Positions 1 to 10,897 of a DNA stretch of 64,000 bases are shown here, one piece after another. The translations under genes and the position numbers were made by a program. The stretch is from Hermatobates lingyangjiaoensis (taxonomy: Eukaryota > Arthropoda > Insecta > Hemiptera > Hermatobatidae): NCBI GenBank assembly GCA_026182355.1, contig JAPFBL010000254.1, forward strand, positions 6,709,501 to 6,773,500, read 5' to 3'. The first letter of the stretch is position 1. Each line of letters starts with the position of its first letter. Under the pieces are notes generated by a model. It was not told the DNA's origin and ran no database searches. It saw only the letters and a program-made list of their open reading frames with translations.

Positions 1-1740
1 AATAGAACTATTTGGTTGTTTCCAACTATACACCAATGGGCTTTTGTTCTCATTTAATGCTGTTTTAGGACAGGAGTTTAGCTAATCTGTCATTTGGCAC
101 CTACTTCAGTTATAGACACAGCATGGACGCATTCTATAGAAATGGTTTTCTCTATTGTTACTATAATCCTAGACTCATTAATTATGAAAACTGAATATTC
201 GAAAATGATCACAGTACTATTCAATAACCATTAGTTTCTTTAACTATTCCGTAATTTTCCTGTCTGCTATGTTAATACATCAAGAAAAACCATTAGCTTA
301 ATGTTATATAATAACTAATTTCACAAATAACAATTTTTCGGCGAGGTATTTTTCGTTTTTGAAAAAAACTGATACATTTTTATTAAACTTTAAGTGGTAT
401 TTTACATTTTTCATTTACGTATGAATGTATAAAAACGTATTGACGTCTTTAACTAACTTGATAAAATATTTCATACAATAGAAGACCTTCCCAAGATTTA
501 CATTATTCAATAGTATTTTTCGATTGATGCAACCACAAGAGCTATTGGCTACTTTACATGTTTCAACCAATTATTTTCTATTCTGAAAATTAATTTTAAA
601 ATTGCATAGGACATAAATCATAGTCTCTTCTACAATTATTTCCTCATTATGGACCTATTCCACCACCTCAGAGCTTTAAAACAAATTCTTATAAAAAAAA
701 AACTGCAGAAAATGAATATATTTATTGCTTAGAAATTATGACGAAATAACTGGTGGTATTTGGCAGGTTTGAAATCAATTTTTCATTAAATTTGTAGTTT
801 TCCAATTTTTTAAAGAAATTAATGATGTGAAATATCATTCTCTAATAGTAGTTTTGTGTTCAAATAGTTAGTTAGTGTTCCATGGTTTCAATATTTCTTT
901 AACTGATTTAAATTGATAAAATAATATATTGAAAATTAAAATAATAATCGTAAATTAAAAGTGAATTTTTATTATTGATATGACCGAATAGTAAGAATTT
1001 GTATTACAGAAAATAAATTAGAATTAAATATAAATAAAAAATACAAAATCTATTTAAAGTTTTTTCCTCAATAGTTGTTCATTGGTATCGCACTCTATTG
1101 AAATGCATTCAAAAAGAGAGATCATCACACCAAACTTCACAAGTAGAAATAAACAAACCTTCCAATGCGAGGTAAAGGGAATAGAAATAGTTAGTAGAAA
1201 TAGTTGAAGGAAATATCCAAAATTTGGAGGTTTGGTAAGAGAGCGACCAAGGGAGACCTCCTTGGTATCAATTCAAATCATGCTAAAGTATGACTTCGTA
1301 ATCTATATTCACGGTTTATAACTTAGAAGTGAGTTAAGTTAACGTAAAGGAATCACACTACGTAATCACAATTACGCAATCACACTAGAGCAATCCAATT
1401 AATAAACACAGTTATTAGAGATAATTATGTGGAGGTGATTGAAAGTTTATATACTAAAATATCCCCTACTTTATAACAACAAAAACACCGCAATTTAAAT
1501 ATATTTATTAAGTATATGAATAAATTCGAACAGCATTTGATCGCTTCTTATCAAAGAACATGATTGGTATTTTTAACAAAAGACGTTGTTAGCTCTTTGA
1601 CAATGAGCAATTGGAAAGAATTCATTTTTTCTATTCATTTTGAGGTGATTTATGTGATATAATGTATATTAGGATTATATTATAAATACATAAATTAAAG
1701 ATTAAGAAATAAATGTCAGAATGACTCGGTTTGACACTCT
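1..1740. other. AT-rich DNA, nothing recognised
   Basis: No reading frame of note, repeat family member or RNA gene was recognised here. The DNA is AT-rich with short A and T runs. It ends at a (TA)n run that flanks the first fold-back repeat. Confidence 0.5.
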
Positions 1741-1772
1741 GACAAGGACTTTCACATCATATATATATATAT

Positions 1773-1935
1773 GACACATAAACTGAAACACAACAAATAC
1801 TCACTTTTCAATATTTCGACCGTAATGGCGGTCGAAATATTGAAAAGTGAGTCTTTGTTGTGTTTCAGTTTATGTGTCACTGCTTATTTTAATTGTTATC
1901 TGTCCTGCCGGACCGTTTTTCGTTTATCATGGTAA
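1773..1935 (+). repeat. Family B fold-back, short form without ribozyme core
   Basis: Positions 1773-1878 form a near-perfect inverted repeat (GACACATAAACTGAAACACA against its complement). It is centred on the short stem CGACCGTAATGGCGGTCG and followed by a family B tail (TGTCCTGCCGGACCGTTTTTCG). The full-length relative at 10594-10842 has a CTGAGGA core between the arms; here the copy folds back before reaching it. It is flanked by (TA)n on both sides. Confidence 0.75.
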
Positions 1936-1983
1936 TATATATATATATACACAATTAAAAGAAACGGTCCAGCGGACTTTTTT

Positions 1984-2241
1984 ACAATAAAATAAAAAAC
2001 GAAGGAAACACACAGAAAGACACAGACATAACTCACATCGATATTTCGACAATCGTCGTCATCAGGAGGTGCGAAGAGTCCCGCAGGAAGACAGGGCGGT
2101 ACTCAGACAGTACAGTACCGCCCTTCTTCCTGCGGGACTCTTCGCTCTTCGCTCTTCGCACCTCCTGATGACGACGATTGTCGAAATATCGATGTGAGTT
2201 ATGTCTGTGTCTTTCTGTGTGTTTCCTTCGTTTTTTATTTT

Positions 2242-2245
<4 letters not shown>
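1984..2245. repeat. Family A fold-back element
   Basis: This is a large inverted repeat. The left arm is 1984-2103, the spacer about 10 bases, and the right arm 2113-2245. The right arm carries an extra short duplication of CGCTCTTC. Each arm contains a hammerhead-type module: minus strand about 2034-2071 and plus strand 2159-2196. The outer ends run into (TA)n (about 1936-1949 and 2246-2288). Diverged family A copies occur at 10297-10384, 10435-10558, 13790-13905 and 26820-27075. A transcript would fold into a hairpin of more than 110 bp. Confidence 0.85.
2159..2196 (+). ncRNA. Hammerhead-type ribozyme motif, family A
   Basis: Order of parts: CACCUC (stem I, 5' strand), CUGAUGA core, an extra C, GAC-GAUU-GUC (stem II), GAA, AUAU (self-complementary stem III), C (cleavage-site base), GAUGUG (stem I, 3' strand, pairing CACCUC with one mismatch). 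Core residues C3-A9 and G12-A14 match the hammerhead consensus except for one extra base before stem II. Stem III would have to form between two molecules or with another copy. A GTGAGT, a 5' splice-site-like string, begins within the 3' stem I strand at 2194. Confidence 0.6.
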
Positions 2246-2296
<51 letters not shown>

Positions 2297-2308
2297 ATAA
2301 AAAAAAAA

Positions 2309-2518
2309 CCAATTGGGTTTTTGACTCTGACGAAGACCGCTTGTTACGGTTGAAAGATCTTAGTCTTGCTTTCCCATTTTCTTATTGTGGTTTGATCATT
2401 GATTTATACTCGTATATGTATATATCAATGATCAAACCACAATAAGAAAATGGGAAAACAAGACTAAAATCTTTCAACCGTAACAAACGGTCTTCGTCAG
2501 AGTCAAAAACCCAACTGG
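2309..2518. repeat. Family C (PLE terminal repeat) fold-back
   Basis: Inverted repeat whose arms both start with CCAA(T/C)TGGG/GTTGGGTTTTTGACTC and meet around a TA-rich centre (about 2405-2425). The arms are the terminal repeat found downstream of the PLE frame at 23741-25092, including TGATCAAACCACAATAAG and the ribozyme module. The outer left flank is a long (TA)n/(GT) tract. Confidence 0.85.
2323..2365 (+). ncRNA. Hammerhead-type ribozyme motif, family C (PLE)
   Basis: GACU (stem I), CUGACGA, an extra A, GACCG-loop-CGGUU (stem II), GAA, AGAUCU (palindromic stem III), U (cleavage-site base), AGUC (stem I, pairing GACU with 4 of 4 bases). All consensus core positions are present. The same module in the opposite arm (2462-2504, minus) has one change in the palindrome. 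Confidence 0.7.
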
Positions 2519-2950
2519 ATATTTAAATACACCCAGACCACTTTAAGGGCTTCTGAGGAAGCCTTCATTTGGTTATCGGGTGCCAGAAATTCCCCTGGTC
2601 TGAAGTTAATCAGATGACTTCCTCTATTTTATTTTTATGATTTATTTTTTTTCAATTTTTAGTTTATTTTATTATGTTAACTGCGTTTTGTTTCATTATA
2701 CTTTCCTTTTAACTCATTTTTTAACTTTCTATAAATATTTTTTTCTTTATTTTTTTCTCACTTTAGCACCCTAGTTAGTTTCTACTTGATTTTTTTCTGC
2801 TGTATTTCCACTATTTTTCAATTCAACCATATTTTGTAATTTTTAATTTATGATTTCTCTTTCTCTTCTTTCTTTTCTCTCTTCCTCCAAGTAAATACGA
2901 CTTTTATTATTTCACTTACTCATAGCTTAAACTGTGAAATGTTATCACAG
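2519..2950. other. T-rich tract next to family C repeat
   Basis: From about 2630 the strand is strongly T-rich with little structure. Similar T-rich blocks sit beside family D' repeats at about 9541-9800, 11460-11740 and 59320-59400, so this may be retroelement untranslated sequence. No coding frame is seen. Confidence 0.35.
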
Positions 2951-4840
2951 TTAAGGTGGCCACCGATGTGAAGGTGGCCTCTGCGAGTCACCTTGTATCG
3001 GTCGGTGGACGCATTCACTTCTTTTACCTATCAAAGTTGAAATATATTTTTGATGAGACAAATCTTCAGAAAAACTCGAAAAATTGATCAAAGAAATATT
3101 TTTTACAACTTTGAATAGGAAAGTTATGTGCGTTATAGGTGTTGGTGCGTTATAGTCAATTATTTCTAATTCTGAGGAGATAAATACCACACAAAGATAA
3201 GATTGTTAATGTAAATAATTATTTGCAATTTTCTGTGCATAAAATAGTTGTATAGCAATCCAGATTTTAATGTCATTTCCTTTCTCTGGTGTGTTTCAAT
3301 ATTTCATGTGTTTCATTCCACCCTATTAAAAGTTTATTTAATTCTTTATTTCAAGATTTCAGTTTAAATAAATTTGTTTAGTGCTGCCTTATTTAATTAA
3401 CTGAATTTTTTTGTCATTTTTAAATTCATACCTTATTACTTTATTATACTCGTAATGATAATGAAAAAAATGAATTTTGAACTTTTCAAAGAATTACACA
3501 TTTCAGTCCATTTTTGAAGTGTTTTTAGATGATGTCTGCATGTGCTTAGATTGGTGGGTATGTATTCAAATATTATTGAACACGTTATATACATTTGATG
3601 AATCAATTGATATTGTTCCTTGGGAAGTCCGCTTTTTTATTGTCTAAAATGTGTTTTGTTCCTGTTTTTTCCTAAACTACTGATGACAGACAGTTGACAT
3701 TTTACTGTAGTTTGAGTAATAACATTAACATTAAGTGAAGAAATTTCAGTATTTTCCAATAAAAGAACAGGTCAGTTTCACGCAACAGTAAAAACTTATG
3801 TCTGAATCTGAAACCTGGTGAACACAATAGTGGTCACACTGTTTGAGAGAGCATAATGAAATTACACAATAAAACCAGTTCTTTATAAGAGGGTAGGTTC
3901 ATAGGTTTTTATCAAAAATGACATCATAGAAAGTGTGCGTTGTAGTTCCTCTTTAAATTCAAGAAAAAAAATTTACCACTAAATTACAAAGAGTAATTAA
4001 AATTGCTGTTGTCATTTATCTAAAGTTAAAATTAAGGTTAATAAAATCATTTAATTAATTGATAATCAATGCTTTCCTATAGAGTCTGACAATCTGTGCA
4101 CACGGTGGTCACATTTAAATGAATCAATTGATTATATTCATTGTCAATAGAGTTAATGATTGTTATAGAAAAAGGGCAAAAAGTTTGTTCCATTGGAAGA
4201 GCAGAATAGCCTTAAAGAAAATTCTACCTTGAATGGGGGCCACCAACTGTACTTTGGGATTTGTTTATATTACCTTAGGTTTTTTGAATCATAATTCAAC
4301 TAATCATTCAATTAATTTAATATTTTTTTTAAAAAAACTTAATGTGCTAAAATTTGATACACTATATAATTATAATTTTGAAATATAAAATATGCTACAA
4401 TCATGGTGAACAATAAATCAGGTAATTGTCATTCTTGGCAGACACCACGATTGTTTCAGCCCGGGGTTTCTTCATATATATCCTACTTTGTTTTAAAAAA
4501 AAATGGAAAAAAACATAGTCATCAGACTGATTTATCAACATGTTCACAATTTTATAATTGACTTTATCACAGTCATTTGTATTAATTAAAGCAGACAAAT
4601 ACCTCAAGGAACAGACCCGAAAACCAAGGAAAATTCACAAATAAAATATATGGTTAATGTTCGCTTGAACGATTGGTTGACTTCTCACTATCAGTCGGAA
4701 GTCCTTGCTTTAACTTCCTCGAGGTCTAAATAAAGGAACGGAACAACACTTGGTAGAAGTACAGTCACCTTCCTTGCGACAACTCGGCGGAATGCAGGCA
4801 TCAGCACAACAGTCCCAGAACGATCTGGCCGATCTCATAA
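2951..4840. other. AT-rich DNA, nothing recognised
   Basis: Small open frames on both strands (for example 2951-3190 minus) have no recognisable domains and look like chance. No repeat family member was recognised. Confidence 0.4.
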
Positions 4841-4842
4841 CA

Positions 4843-4882
4843 ATTCGACCACCAATAACTCTTTTTTATTGGTGGTCGAATA
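4843..4882. repeat. Perfect 15-bp hairpin
   Basis: ATTCGACCACCAATA (4843-4857) is followed after 10 bases by its exact complement TATTGGTGGTCGAAT (4868-4882). It could be a miniature fold-back or part of a transcript. Nothing else nearby explains it. Confidence 0.7.
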
Positions 4883-4899
4883 AAATTCAGTCTCTTCTA

Positions 4900-5655
4900 C
4901 TGACTGTTGTCACCTTGTTTCCATGGAGACCTCCTTCTTTTGCTTTTCTTTTTCACACTTGTTGCCAGTTTGACGATAAAGAAATGAAATATTCTTAAAA
5001 CAATTGGGCATCATGAACCTAGGAATTCGTATCATATGATATGATTTATAACCATGATGTAAGAAATATACTTTGAAGCAACTCAAATTGTTTATTTGTT
5101 TGCATCTTAAAACCAGCATAATCTTTGTTATGTCGCCGTTATAAAGTATTCTCATGGGGAAAATGTTTGGAGATTTTTAGGGGTTTTCACTACCGAGGTT
5201 TTTTCGAGGATTGAAAAATCTATTGTTCATGTTTCCCTCTGTGTGGCTTAAAGGAGAGTTTAATGATAATTGACAGTTCTCTACAAATAGACCCGTCTAA
5301 CAAATCTTAATAATTTGACATTTGACAAGCATTTTGGTTTTTGTGTGGTTAGTTAAGTTTAGTAGTTAAACATCCTTAAACGTACTTTATGTTGAACGGG
5401 TACTAATTTAAATCCTCACTTGTAGTGATTCTATAACACTTAAATTCGTATTAAGTATGAAAATATCATTTATTTATAATATTTGAAGGAGATTATTACA
5501 CTTACAAAGATAACTACTTAGTCAATTTTTAATAATTTAGCAGATTGTTCTATAACAATCATTACATTTTTGTCATAGGATGAAATAAATGAAGTAATTT
5601 ATTTTAATTTTTTATGACTTTGATTATGATTTTATTATCATATACTGATAATAAT
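4900..5655. other. AT-rich DNA, nothing recognised
   Basis: No repeat, RNA or convincing coding segment was seen. Confidence 0.35.
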
Positions 5656-5660
5656 GTATA

Positions 5661-5767
5661 AAAAGATTTCACATAAACACGTGAAACAACAATCAATGAT
5701 CAAACCACAATAAGAAATGGGATCTTAGTCTTGTTTTCCCATTTCTTATTGTGGTTTGATCATTGAT
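5661..5767. repeat. Family C mini fold-back, ribozyme core deleted
   Basis: The arms CAATGATCAAACCACAATAA and its complement flank a short centre (GATCTTAGTCTTG). Only the outer end of the PLE terminal repeat is present, including TTTCACATAAACACGTGAAA at the left. The hammerhead core has been lost between the arms. Confidence 0.8.
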
Positions 5768-5769
5768 AA

Positions 5770-7782
5770 TAATGTGTACACGATGAGCATATTTAAGTAA
5801 ATTAATTCAAAATATTATCAGTGAATCTGATAATACGTTTGTTTATGGTAAAATCGATTGTAGATCATTCCATATTTTTTAGTTAAAGTATATTAAAGTT
5901 AATTTTCTGTTTTCCTCGAGTTGTCGTTTGAGTTTTCGTCGTCTCGAAGTGTTTTCGTCGAGTTCTTGATAACTAGTATTGTCATAAAATGTTTATTATT
6001 ATTGACTGCTAAGTTTAATTCAATTCTCGTTATTTTGAAATTTTCATCTGTAGCCTGGACATTGCAAATCATTTGTTCTAATCAATTCTTTGCCCAGTTA
6101 TTTTTTTAATATGGGTTAAGTTATATAAAAAAAATCTGAAAATGCAAGTCAATTCAATGAAATCTCAAAGTTTTGGTTTTAAAATTTGGAAAGGTAATTT
6201 GGTATGTATTAATTTAAGTTTAAATGTTCTGAAAGGATCATGGGTTGTTCAAACTCTGATGAAACCGAGGCTGCTTTCTCTTTCCTGAATAGAGAAAAGG
6301 TTAAGAGCCAGTTCACTTCCTCAACATAAAAGTTTTTTGATTCCACCAAATAGCTATGCTTCATATATATATATATATTTAAAATACTTAATAAAAATAC
6401 ACAACTGTCCAAGTGCTCTAAATATGTCTCTAAACCAATAACAAAATAAAATGTACATGTCTGATGCTAAAAATAAATCATATTTAAGTAATATAGAATT
6501 TTGGCGTGCCGATAAAACTCTGATTAAAAAAAATTTGAAAATGAAATAAACGAAAAATATTTTATTAAAACAAGTAATTATTTCTATAATTTTATATACA
6601 TTTTTTAAATATTGATAAAGCCTTAACAAATTCGTTACACAATAAACTAAACAAGCCATAAAAAAATAAAATAACTTAACTTTTACAAACTTTGAATATA
6701 ACATACTGTTACATGTATCAGTTTAATAGTAAAATAACTATTTCATAATATAAAAAACCTTTACATTGTTGCGCATTTATAATCTCAAGGGATGGTTGAA
6801 CTGTTCTCATGGGAGAAAAGAGTAACATCAACCAAACGTACCGGGGAAATGATGGCTAGTGATACAATATATAGTACTATATAACATATATAATTTAATT
6901 TAGAATTTCATACGGCAGAATTAAATTCTTTCTAATAATAATTTATTATTATCATAATATGAAATTATGATTATTGTTTAAGATGTTGTTACTTAACTTA
7001 CTGTAGTTAATACAAAAGGTAACGAATGTTAAAGAAATTTCATTTTAAATTGACTAATATTAAAAACAGTACTTTTATGATTCTATTGAAGAAGTTACTG
7101 AAACTAGATGTATAAGTCCAATAGTTTGTGTTTGCAAAGGGTTACTTAGGGAGATAAAAAATATGTCTGCGTCCCCAGGAATCACGTAAAGACATCTTCT
7201 GAAACTCCTCAGATATCAGGCACTCGTTAACGATCCGCGCTCTAATAGTCATGAGTACTGTAATATTTAGAACTTGGGTGTATAATGGACCCAGTAATGC
7301 AGCTCATTTATAAAATAGAAGTAAATTATCAAGTGATCCACATCATACACCCTTAGAACAATGTTCAAAATATGTCACAACCTTTAAGTGCACAACATTT
7401 TCTTTTCACTTCAAATACAAAAATTTGTATCCAGAAGTGATTGTAATTTGGTATCACGCTTAGCGGGGATTTATAACAGGAATGAGTGGTCACCCATTGG
7501 TGGCACTCTGTAACATGGTTACCCTCACAGCTGGTTTAATAGAGGAGGTCTCGGGGCCATTTTCTTTTTAAACATCTAAGCGAGTTTGAAGGTATTACAG
7601 GTGAGTGAAGGGAATGAGCAAGTGGGTCGGGGTGGGTTAGCAATCAGTTGTGGAATAATTTGTATCTTTCTATTGCAAGGTTCTGAACAGATGGGACTTT
7701 GAGGTCTTGGTGTGTGATTTTGTTAGGGACATAGAAAGGTAAATCTGATAGCTTTCTGATGATTTTTGACCCAACATGGTAG

Positions 7783-7785
<3 letters not shown>
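5770..7785. other. AT-rich DNA, nothing recognised
   Basis: Contains a short (TA)n at about 6363-6376 and poly-A/T tracts. A GC-richer block at about 7440-7760 carries ATTACAGGTGAGTG at 7592-7605, a splice-donor-like string without a convincing exon upstream. Confidence 0.35.

Positions 7786-7827
<42 letters not shown>
7786..7827. repeat. (TA)n microsatellite
   Basis: An uninterrupted TA run of about 21 units. Confidence 0.95.
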
Positions 7828-7833
<6 letters not shown>

Positions 7834-8492
7834 GGAACATTTTTTACTTATATATATTATTTAAAATGGTAAGGTTATTACTATTGAGCTTTTCTAGTTC
7901 ATTCCTTTCCGTTAGAAAATCAATATTTTAAATACAAGAATCGAAATCTGGGTTTTATCACATCCTAGCGGTTCTTCAAAGAATAATGTTTAATGTTTGT
8001 TTTAAGTTAAAGAGAAAATTGTGTTTGACCGTTCAGTTTACACCACCTTGAAAACGAACTTATAAAAACGTTTGTATAAGCTATATTGACAAAATTATGT
8101 ATATTCAACGCATAGTCTGGGCAATGATAACTAGATAAGGCAAGTGTGACGGATTTTAATTGTTGAATATTATCTAATGTCACACTTATAGGTTTTTGCT
8201 TCTTCATAAAGTATGGCTGACTTTATGTTTCTACAGGCGTTATTATTGATGAAGCAGATTACCGGGATGTCCAACGGCAGATTGTGGTACCCATCCAAAC
8301 AGTAACCACAGCCAATATCGCTTGACTTCACTGATCTAATGAAAACTGGTCTGTTCATCACGATTGTAACCCTTGGTTCACGTTTAAAAAAAAAAACAAA
8401 CGCAAAGCTCGTCTTAATACTCAAATGCTTGTAAGTATTTAAACTTGAGTGCAATATGATATTGATAAGTCTAGATTGTGTTCTGAAATAAG

Positions 8493-8662
8493 AAGTGTTT
8501 GAGTGCGTGCGTGGGGCGGACTTGAAAGCAAGTCTTACGAGGACTGACGGTGCGTCACTGATGGGGCTTGAGCCTCAGGGTTGGTGGGGGATGTTAGCCA
8601 ACAGCAGCCCAGAGGGGAGGCTGCTGGACCAGTCTGCCCTCGTCCTCACATCATTTCACATC
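8493..8662 (+). CDS. Candidate coding exon, protein not identified
   Basis: A GC-rich island in AT-rich DNA. With an acceptor AG at 8491-8492 the frame starting at GTG (8495) is open for 56 codons and then meets a consensus donor, ATC|GTAAGT (8663-8668). An in-frame TAA lies immediately upstream at 8489-8491, as expected for intron sequence. The peptide begins VFECVRGADLKASL, has GWWGML in the middle and ends in a hydrophobic stretch (SALVLTSFHI). The exon ends in phase 0, compatible with 27443-27516. The polypyrimidine tract is weak and I do not recognise the family. Alternatives are a decayed retrocopy or chance. Confidence 0.4.
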
Positions 8663-8669
8663 GTAAGTA

Positions 8670-9240
8670 CCCCACACATTTTACTTCTTCTTTCTCATTA
8701 TTTTTTATTATTTAATTATAAGAGTTGTCCGTTTTTTCTTCTAACTACATGGACAAAATTTAAACTCTTATAAAACTGAATGTAGATATTTAAATTATTT
8801 AACAACGAATATATTCTTAAACGTATTTTCAAATTGTCTACTTGTTTTTAAAATGTTTGATACTAATATAAGAACGTCTGGGTATAGAGTTTAACTCTGC
8901 CTGTTCCATCAGTCTTGCATCACCTCAGGTTGGGTAAGAGTATGTAGCACCTTTGCAAAAAATATATCTGCAATCAAACATAAGATAGCATTAACTTCAA
9001 AATATTATTTCTTTCTTTCGATGACTTATTGTAAATGTTACTCTCAAAATATACTCTGTCAGTTCTTATTGATAATAAATTAATACAGAACTTCGTGAAG
9101 ATCTACATAATGTGTATGGGTATGTAGCAATAATTGAAGATTGTTTCATATTGATTTTGCATAAATGAAATAATGTGATTATGTTAATTCGTTTTATCGA
9201 GGCATAACGAATGAATGCTTAACCACAGTAAATAATTCAG
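8670..9240. other. AT-rich DNA, possible intron
   Basis: Nothing recognised. It would be intron sequence if the upstream exon candidate is real. Confidence 0.3.
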
Positions 9241-9246
9241 ATATAT

Positions 9247-9420
9247 GATCAAGATCTTTGGACCAAAACATCTGGCTTTCATCAGTTCAAGCGTGACTCT
9301 GACGAAGATCGGTTGTTTTGGCCGAAAGATCGTAGTCCTATTCCGTACTGTTTTTAGATGTTAATTGTTATTTCACATGTTTGTTGTGAACTATTTCTAT
9401 ATATATAAGCAAAAAAGAAA
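9247..9420. repeat. Family E fold-back, diverged relative of family C
   Basis: GATCAAGATCTTTGGACCAA at the left is an imperfect complement of the segment around 9305-9330. The right half carries GTTATTTCACATGTTTGTTGTGAA, clearly related to the family C end TTTCACGTGTTTATGTGAAAT. It is flanked by (TA)n at about 9400. Confidence 0.6.
9295..9337 (+). ncRNA. Decayed hammerhead-type motif, family E
   Basis: GACU, CUGACGA, extra A, a variant stem II ending GGCC, GAA, AGAUCG, U, AGUC. Stem I (GACU:AGUC) is intact, but the last base of the stem III palindrome is G instead of U (the intact relatives have AGAUCU), so the cleavage-site side of stem III is broken. Confidence 0.45.
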
Positions 9421-9540
9421 CGACCTGCGAAGACAAAATATCGTTAAACAGACAAAACTCATACAACTGACAATTACATTGGACTCTGATCTTGAGGAAT
9501 AGAAGTAATCCACCCGCGCTCAGACAAAGACTCAGTACTT

Positions 9541-9945
9541 TGCCTTTGCATTTATTTTTATCATATTTTTATTATTTCATTTTGTAGAATCCAATACATA
9601 ATAATATTATTATTTGTACTATTCTTATTATTTAAAGTTTTATCTTCTTTTTATTTCTAATTTTTATTAAGGCTTAATCTTTTTACTTTTATTTATGTAT
9701 CATATCCTTTGATATCCCTCTGTTTTTCTTTTATTTATAACTTTTTTCTTATTCCCTACCCTAAATTTAATTTGAAATTGATTCTTGTCTAACTTGTTAT
9801 CTGTAACCAGACGCGCATGCGACAACATTGTTGGTCTCAATCCCTCCAATAGTGCGCTTGGTTTCCCTCTCTTATCTCTCCTGATGGCTGTTCAGACTGA
9901 AAATTAAAGATTTAAGTATTTATTTTTAGTATATATATATATATA
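9541..9945 (+). repeat. Family D' repeat with T-rich leader
   Basis: A T-rich stretch (9541-9780) leads into GTGCGCTTGGTTTCCCTCTC and a decayed core CTGATGGCTGTTCAGACTGAAAATT, then (TA)n. The same order is seen at 11460-11935 and 59320-59585. Here CUGANGA has become CUGAUGG and stem II is mispaired. Confidence 0.5.
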
Positions 9946-10004
9946 TAAATATATATACATATATAAATATATGTTTCTTTATCTACATTGATTGTTATAT
10001 ATAT

Positions 10005-10110
10005 AAATAGACTTGAGAGACAGACAATTAAAAGACACTCACTTAAAGTCTCAAAATTTGCTTCAACCGTCATCACAAGAGAAAAATAAGGAGACCAAGC
10101 ACGTATGTCA
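10005..10110 (-). repeat. Family D'-like fragment
   Basis: On the minus strand it reads CTTGGTCTCC...CTTGTGATGACGGTTGAAGC, a diverged D' copy with the start of the core lost (TGTGATGA in place of CTGATGA). It follows a (TA)n run near 9985-10010. On the plus strand, GAAATTGTAAGTGTGTG at about 10190 resembles the D-family sequence that follows the core. Confidence 0.4.
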
Positions 10111-10296
10111 GTTTTCCTTCGTCACTAACGCAGTGTGCTCAGCCTCTCTCTTTCTTTTTTACTGTTGGCAGTTGAACCAAAAATTTGAAATTGTAAGTGT
10201 GTGTTTTCCAATAGTTTATTTCTTAAATACATTTCCTAACTTGTATTTGTTCGATATTGGATCGTTTTTTAATGTTTAACTGGATATATATATATA

Positions 10297-10557
10297 TAAT
10301 AAATTCAAAACGAAGGAAACACACAGAAAGACACAGACATAACTCACATCGATATTTCGACCATCGTCGTCATCAGGAGGTGTGTGGAAGCAGAAAGTAA
10401 CTGACAAAAAGAACGGCACTACGCCTGCTAATCACAATTAAAAGAAACGGTCCAGCGGACTTTTTTAAATAAAATAAATTCAAAACGAAGGAAACACACA
10501 GAAAAACACAGACATAACTCACATCAATATTTCGACCATCGTCGTCATCAGGAGGTG

Positions 10558-10558
<1 letters not shown>
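10297..10558 (-). repeat. Two tandem family A copies
   Basis: Two head-to-tail family A ends lie at about 10297-10384 and 10435-10558. Each has ACGAAGGAAACACACAGAAA, then a minus-strand hammerhead module (10345-10382 and 10520-10557). The sequence AATTAAAAGAAACGGTCCAG lies between them. Direct repetition of a terminal unit is a known habit of Penelope-like elements, whose terminal repeats are often tandem. The block is flanked by (TA)n on both sides. Confidence 0.8.
10345..10382 (-). ncRNA. Hammerhead-type ribozyme motif, family A
   Basis: Minus-strand order: CACCUC, CUGAUGA, C, GAC-GAUG-GUC, GAA, AUAU, C, GAUGUG. Stem I pairs except at one position and stem II is fully paired. The second tandem copy (10520-10557) is the same except that the cleavage-site base is U. 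Confidence 0.6.
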
Positions 10559-10593
<35 letters not shown>

Positions 10594-10594
<1 letters not shown>

Positions 10595-10842
10595 AATTAA
10601 AATGAGCAGAGACACATAAACAGAAACACAACAAAGACTCACTTTTCAATATTTCGACCGTAATGGCGGTCGTCCTCAGGAGAAGAAGTGAATTGACGGA
10701 GGGACGACAGTCAAGTCAGAGTTTACTGTCGTCCCTCCGCCAATTCACTTCTTCTCCTGAGGACGACCGCCATTACGGTCGAAATATTGAAAAGTGAGTC
10801 TTTGTTGTGTTTCTGTTTATGTGTCACTGCTCATTTTAATTG
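10594..10842. repeat. Family B fold-back, full length
   Basis: The left arm (10594-10711) and right arm (10724-10842) are near-perfect complements with a spacer of about 12 bases. Each arm carries the ribozyme module. A one-sided tail, GTCCTGCCGGACCGTTTTTCG, continues to about 10875. It is flanked by (TA)n at 10561-10592 and 10885-10898. Confidence 0.9.
10746..10796 (+). ncRNA. Hammerhead-type ribozyme motif, family B
   Basis: CACUU-internal loop-UC (stem I), CUGAGGA, extra C, GACCG-CCAUUA-CGGUC (stem II), GAA, AUAU (stem III), U (cleavage base), GA-A-AAGUG (stem I; GA pairs UC and AAGUG pairs CACUU). The variable core position 7 is G, which the hammerhead tolerates. A GTGAGT starts at 10794. 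The mirror arm holds the same module on the minus strand (about 10640-10690). Confidence 0.65.
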
Positions 10843-10897
10843 TTATTTGTCCTGCCGGACCGTTTTTCGTTTATCATGGTTATAATATATATATATA

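Noticed and set aside
2194..2445. 83-codon plus-strand frame
   Set aside because: It crosses a family A arm, a (TA)n run and a family C arm; it has no conserved domain and is a by-product of the repeats.
2550..2580. CTGAGGAAGCCTTC as a hammerhead core
   Set aside because: No GAA plus palindrome follows stem II, and no stem I pairs.
9541..9800. Separate T-rich satellite
   Set aside because: No period is visible, and the same kind of block precedes other D' repeats, so it is better read as part of that element.
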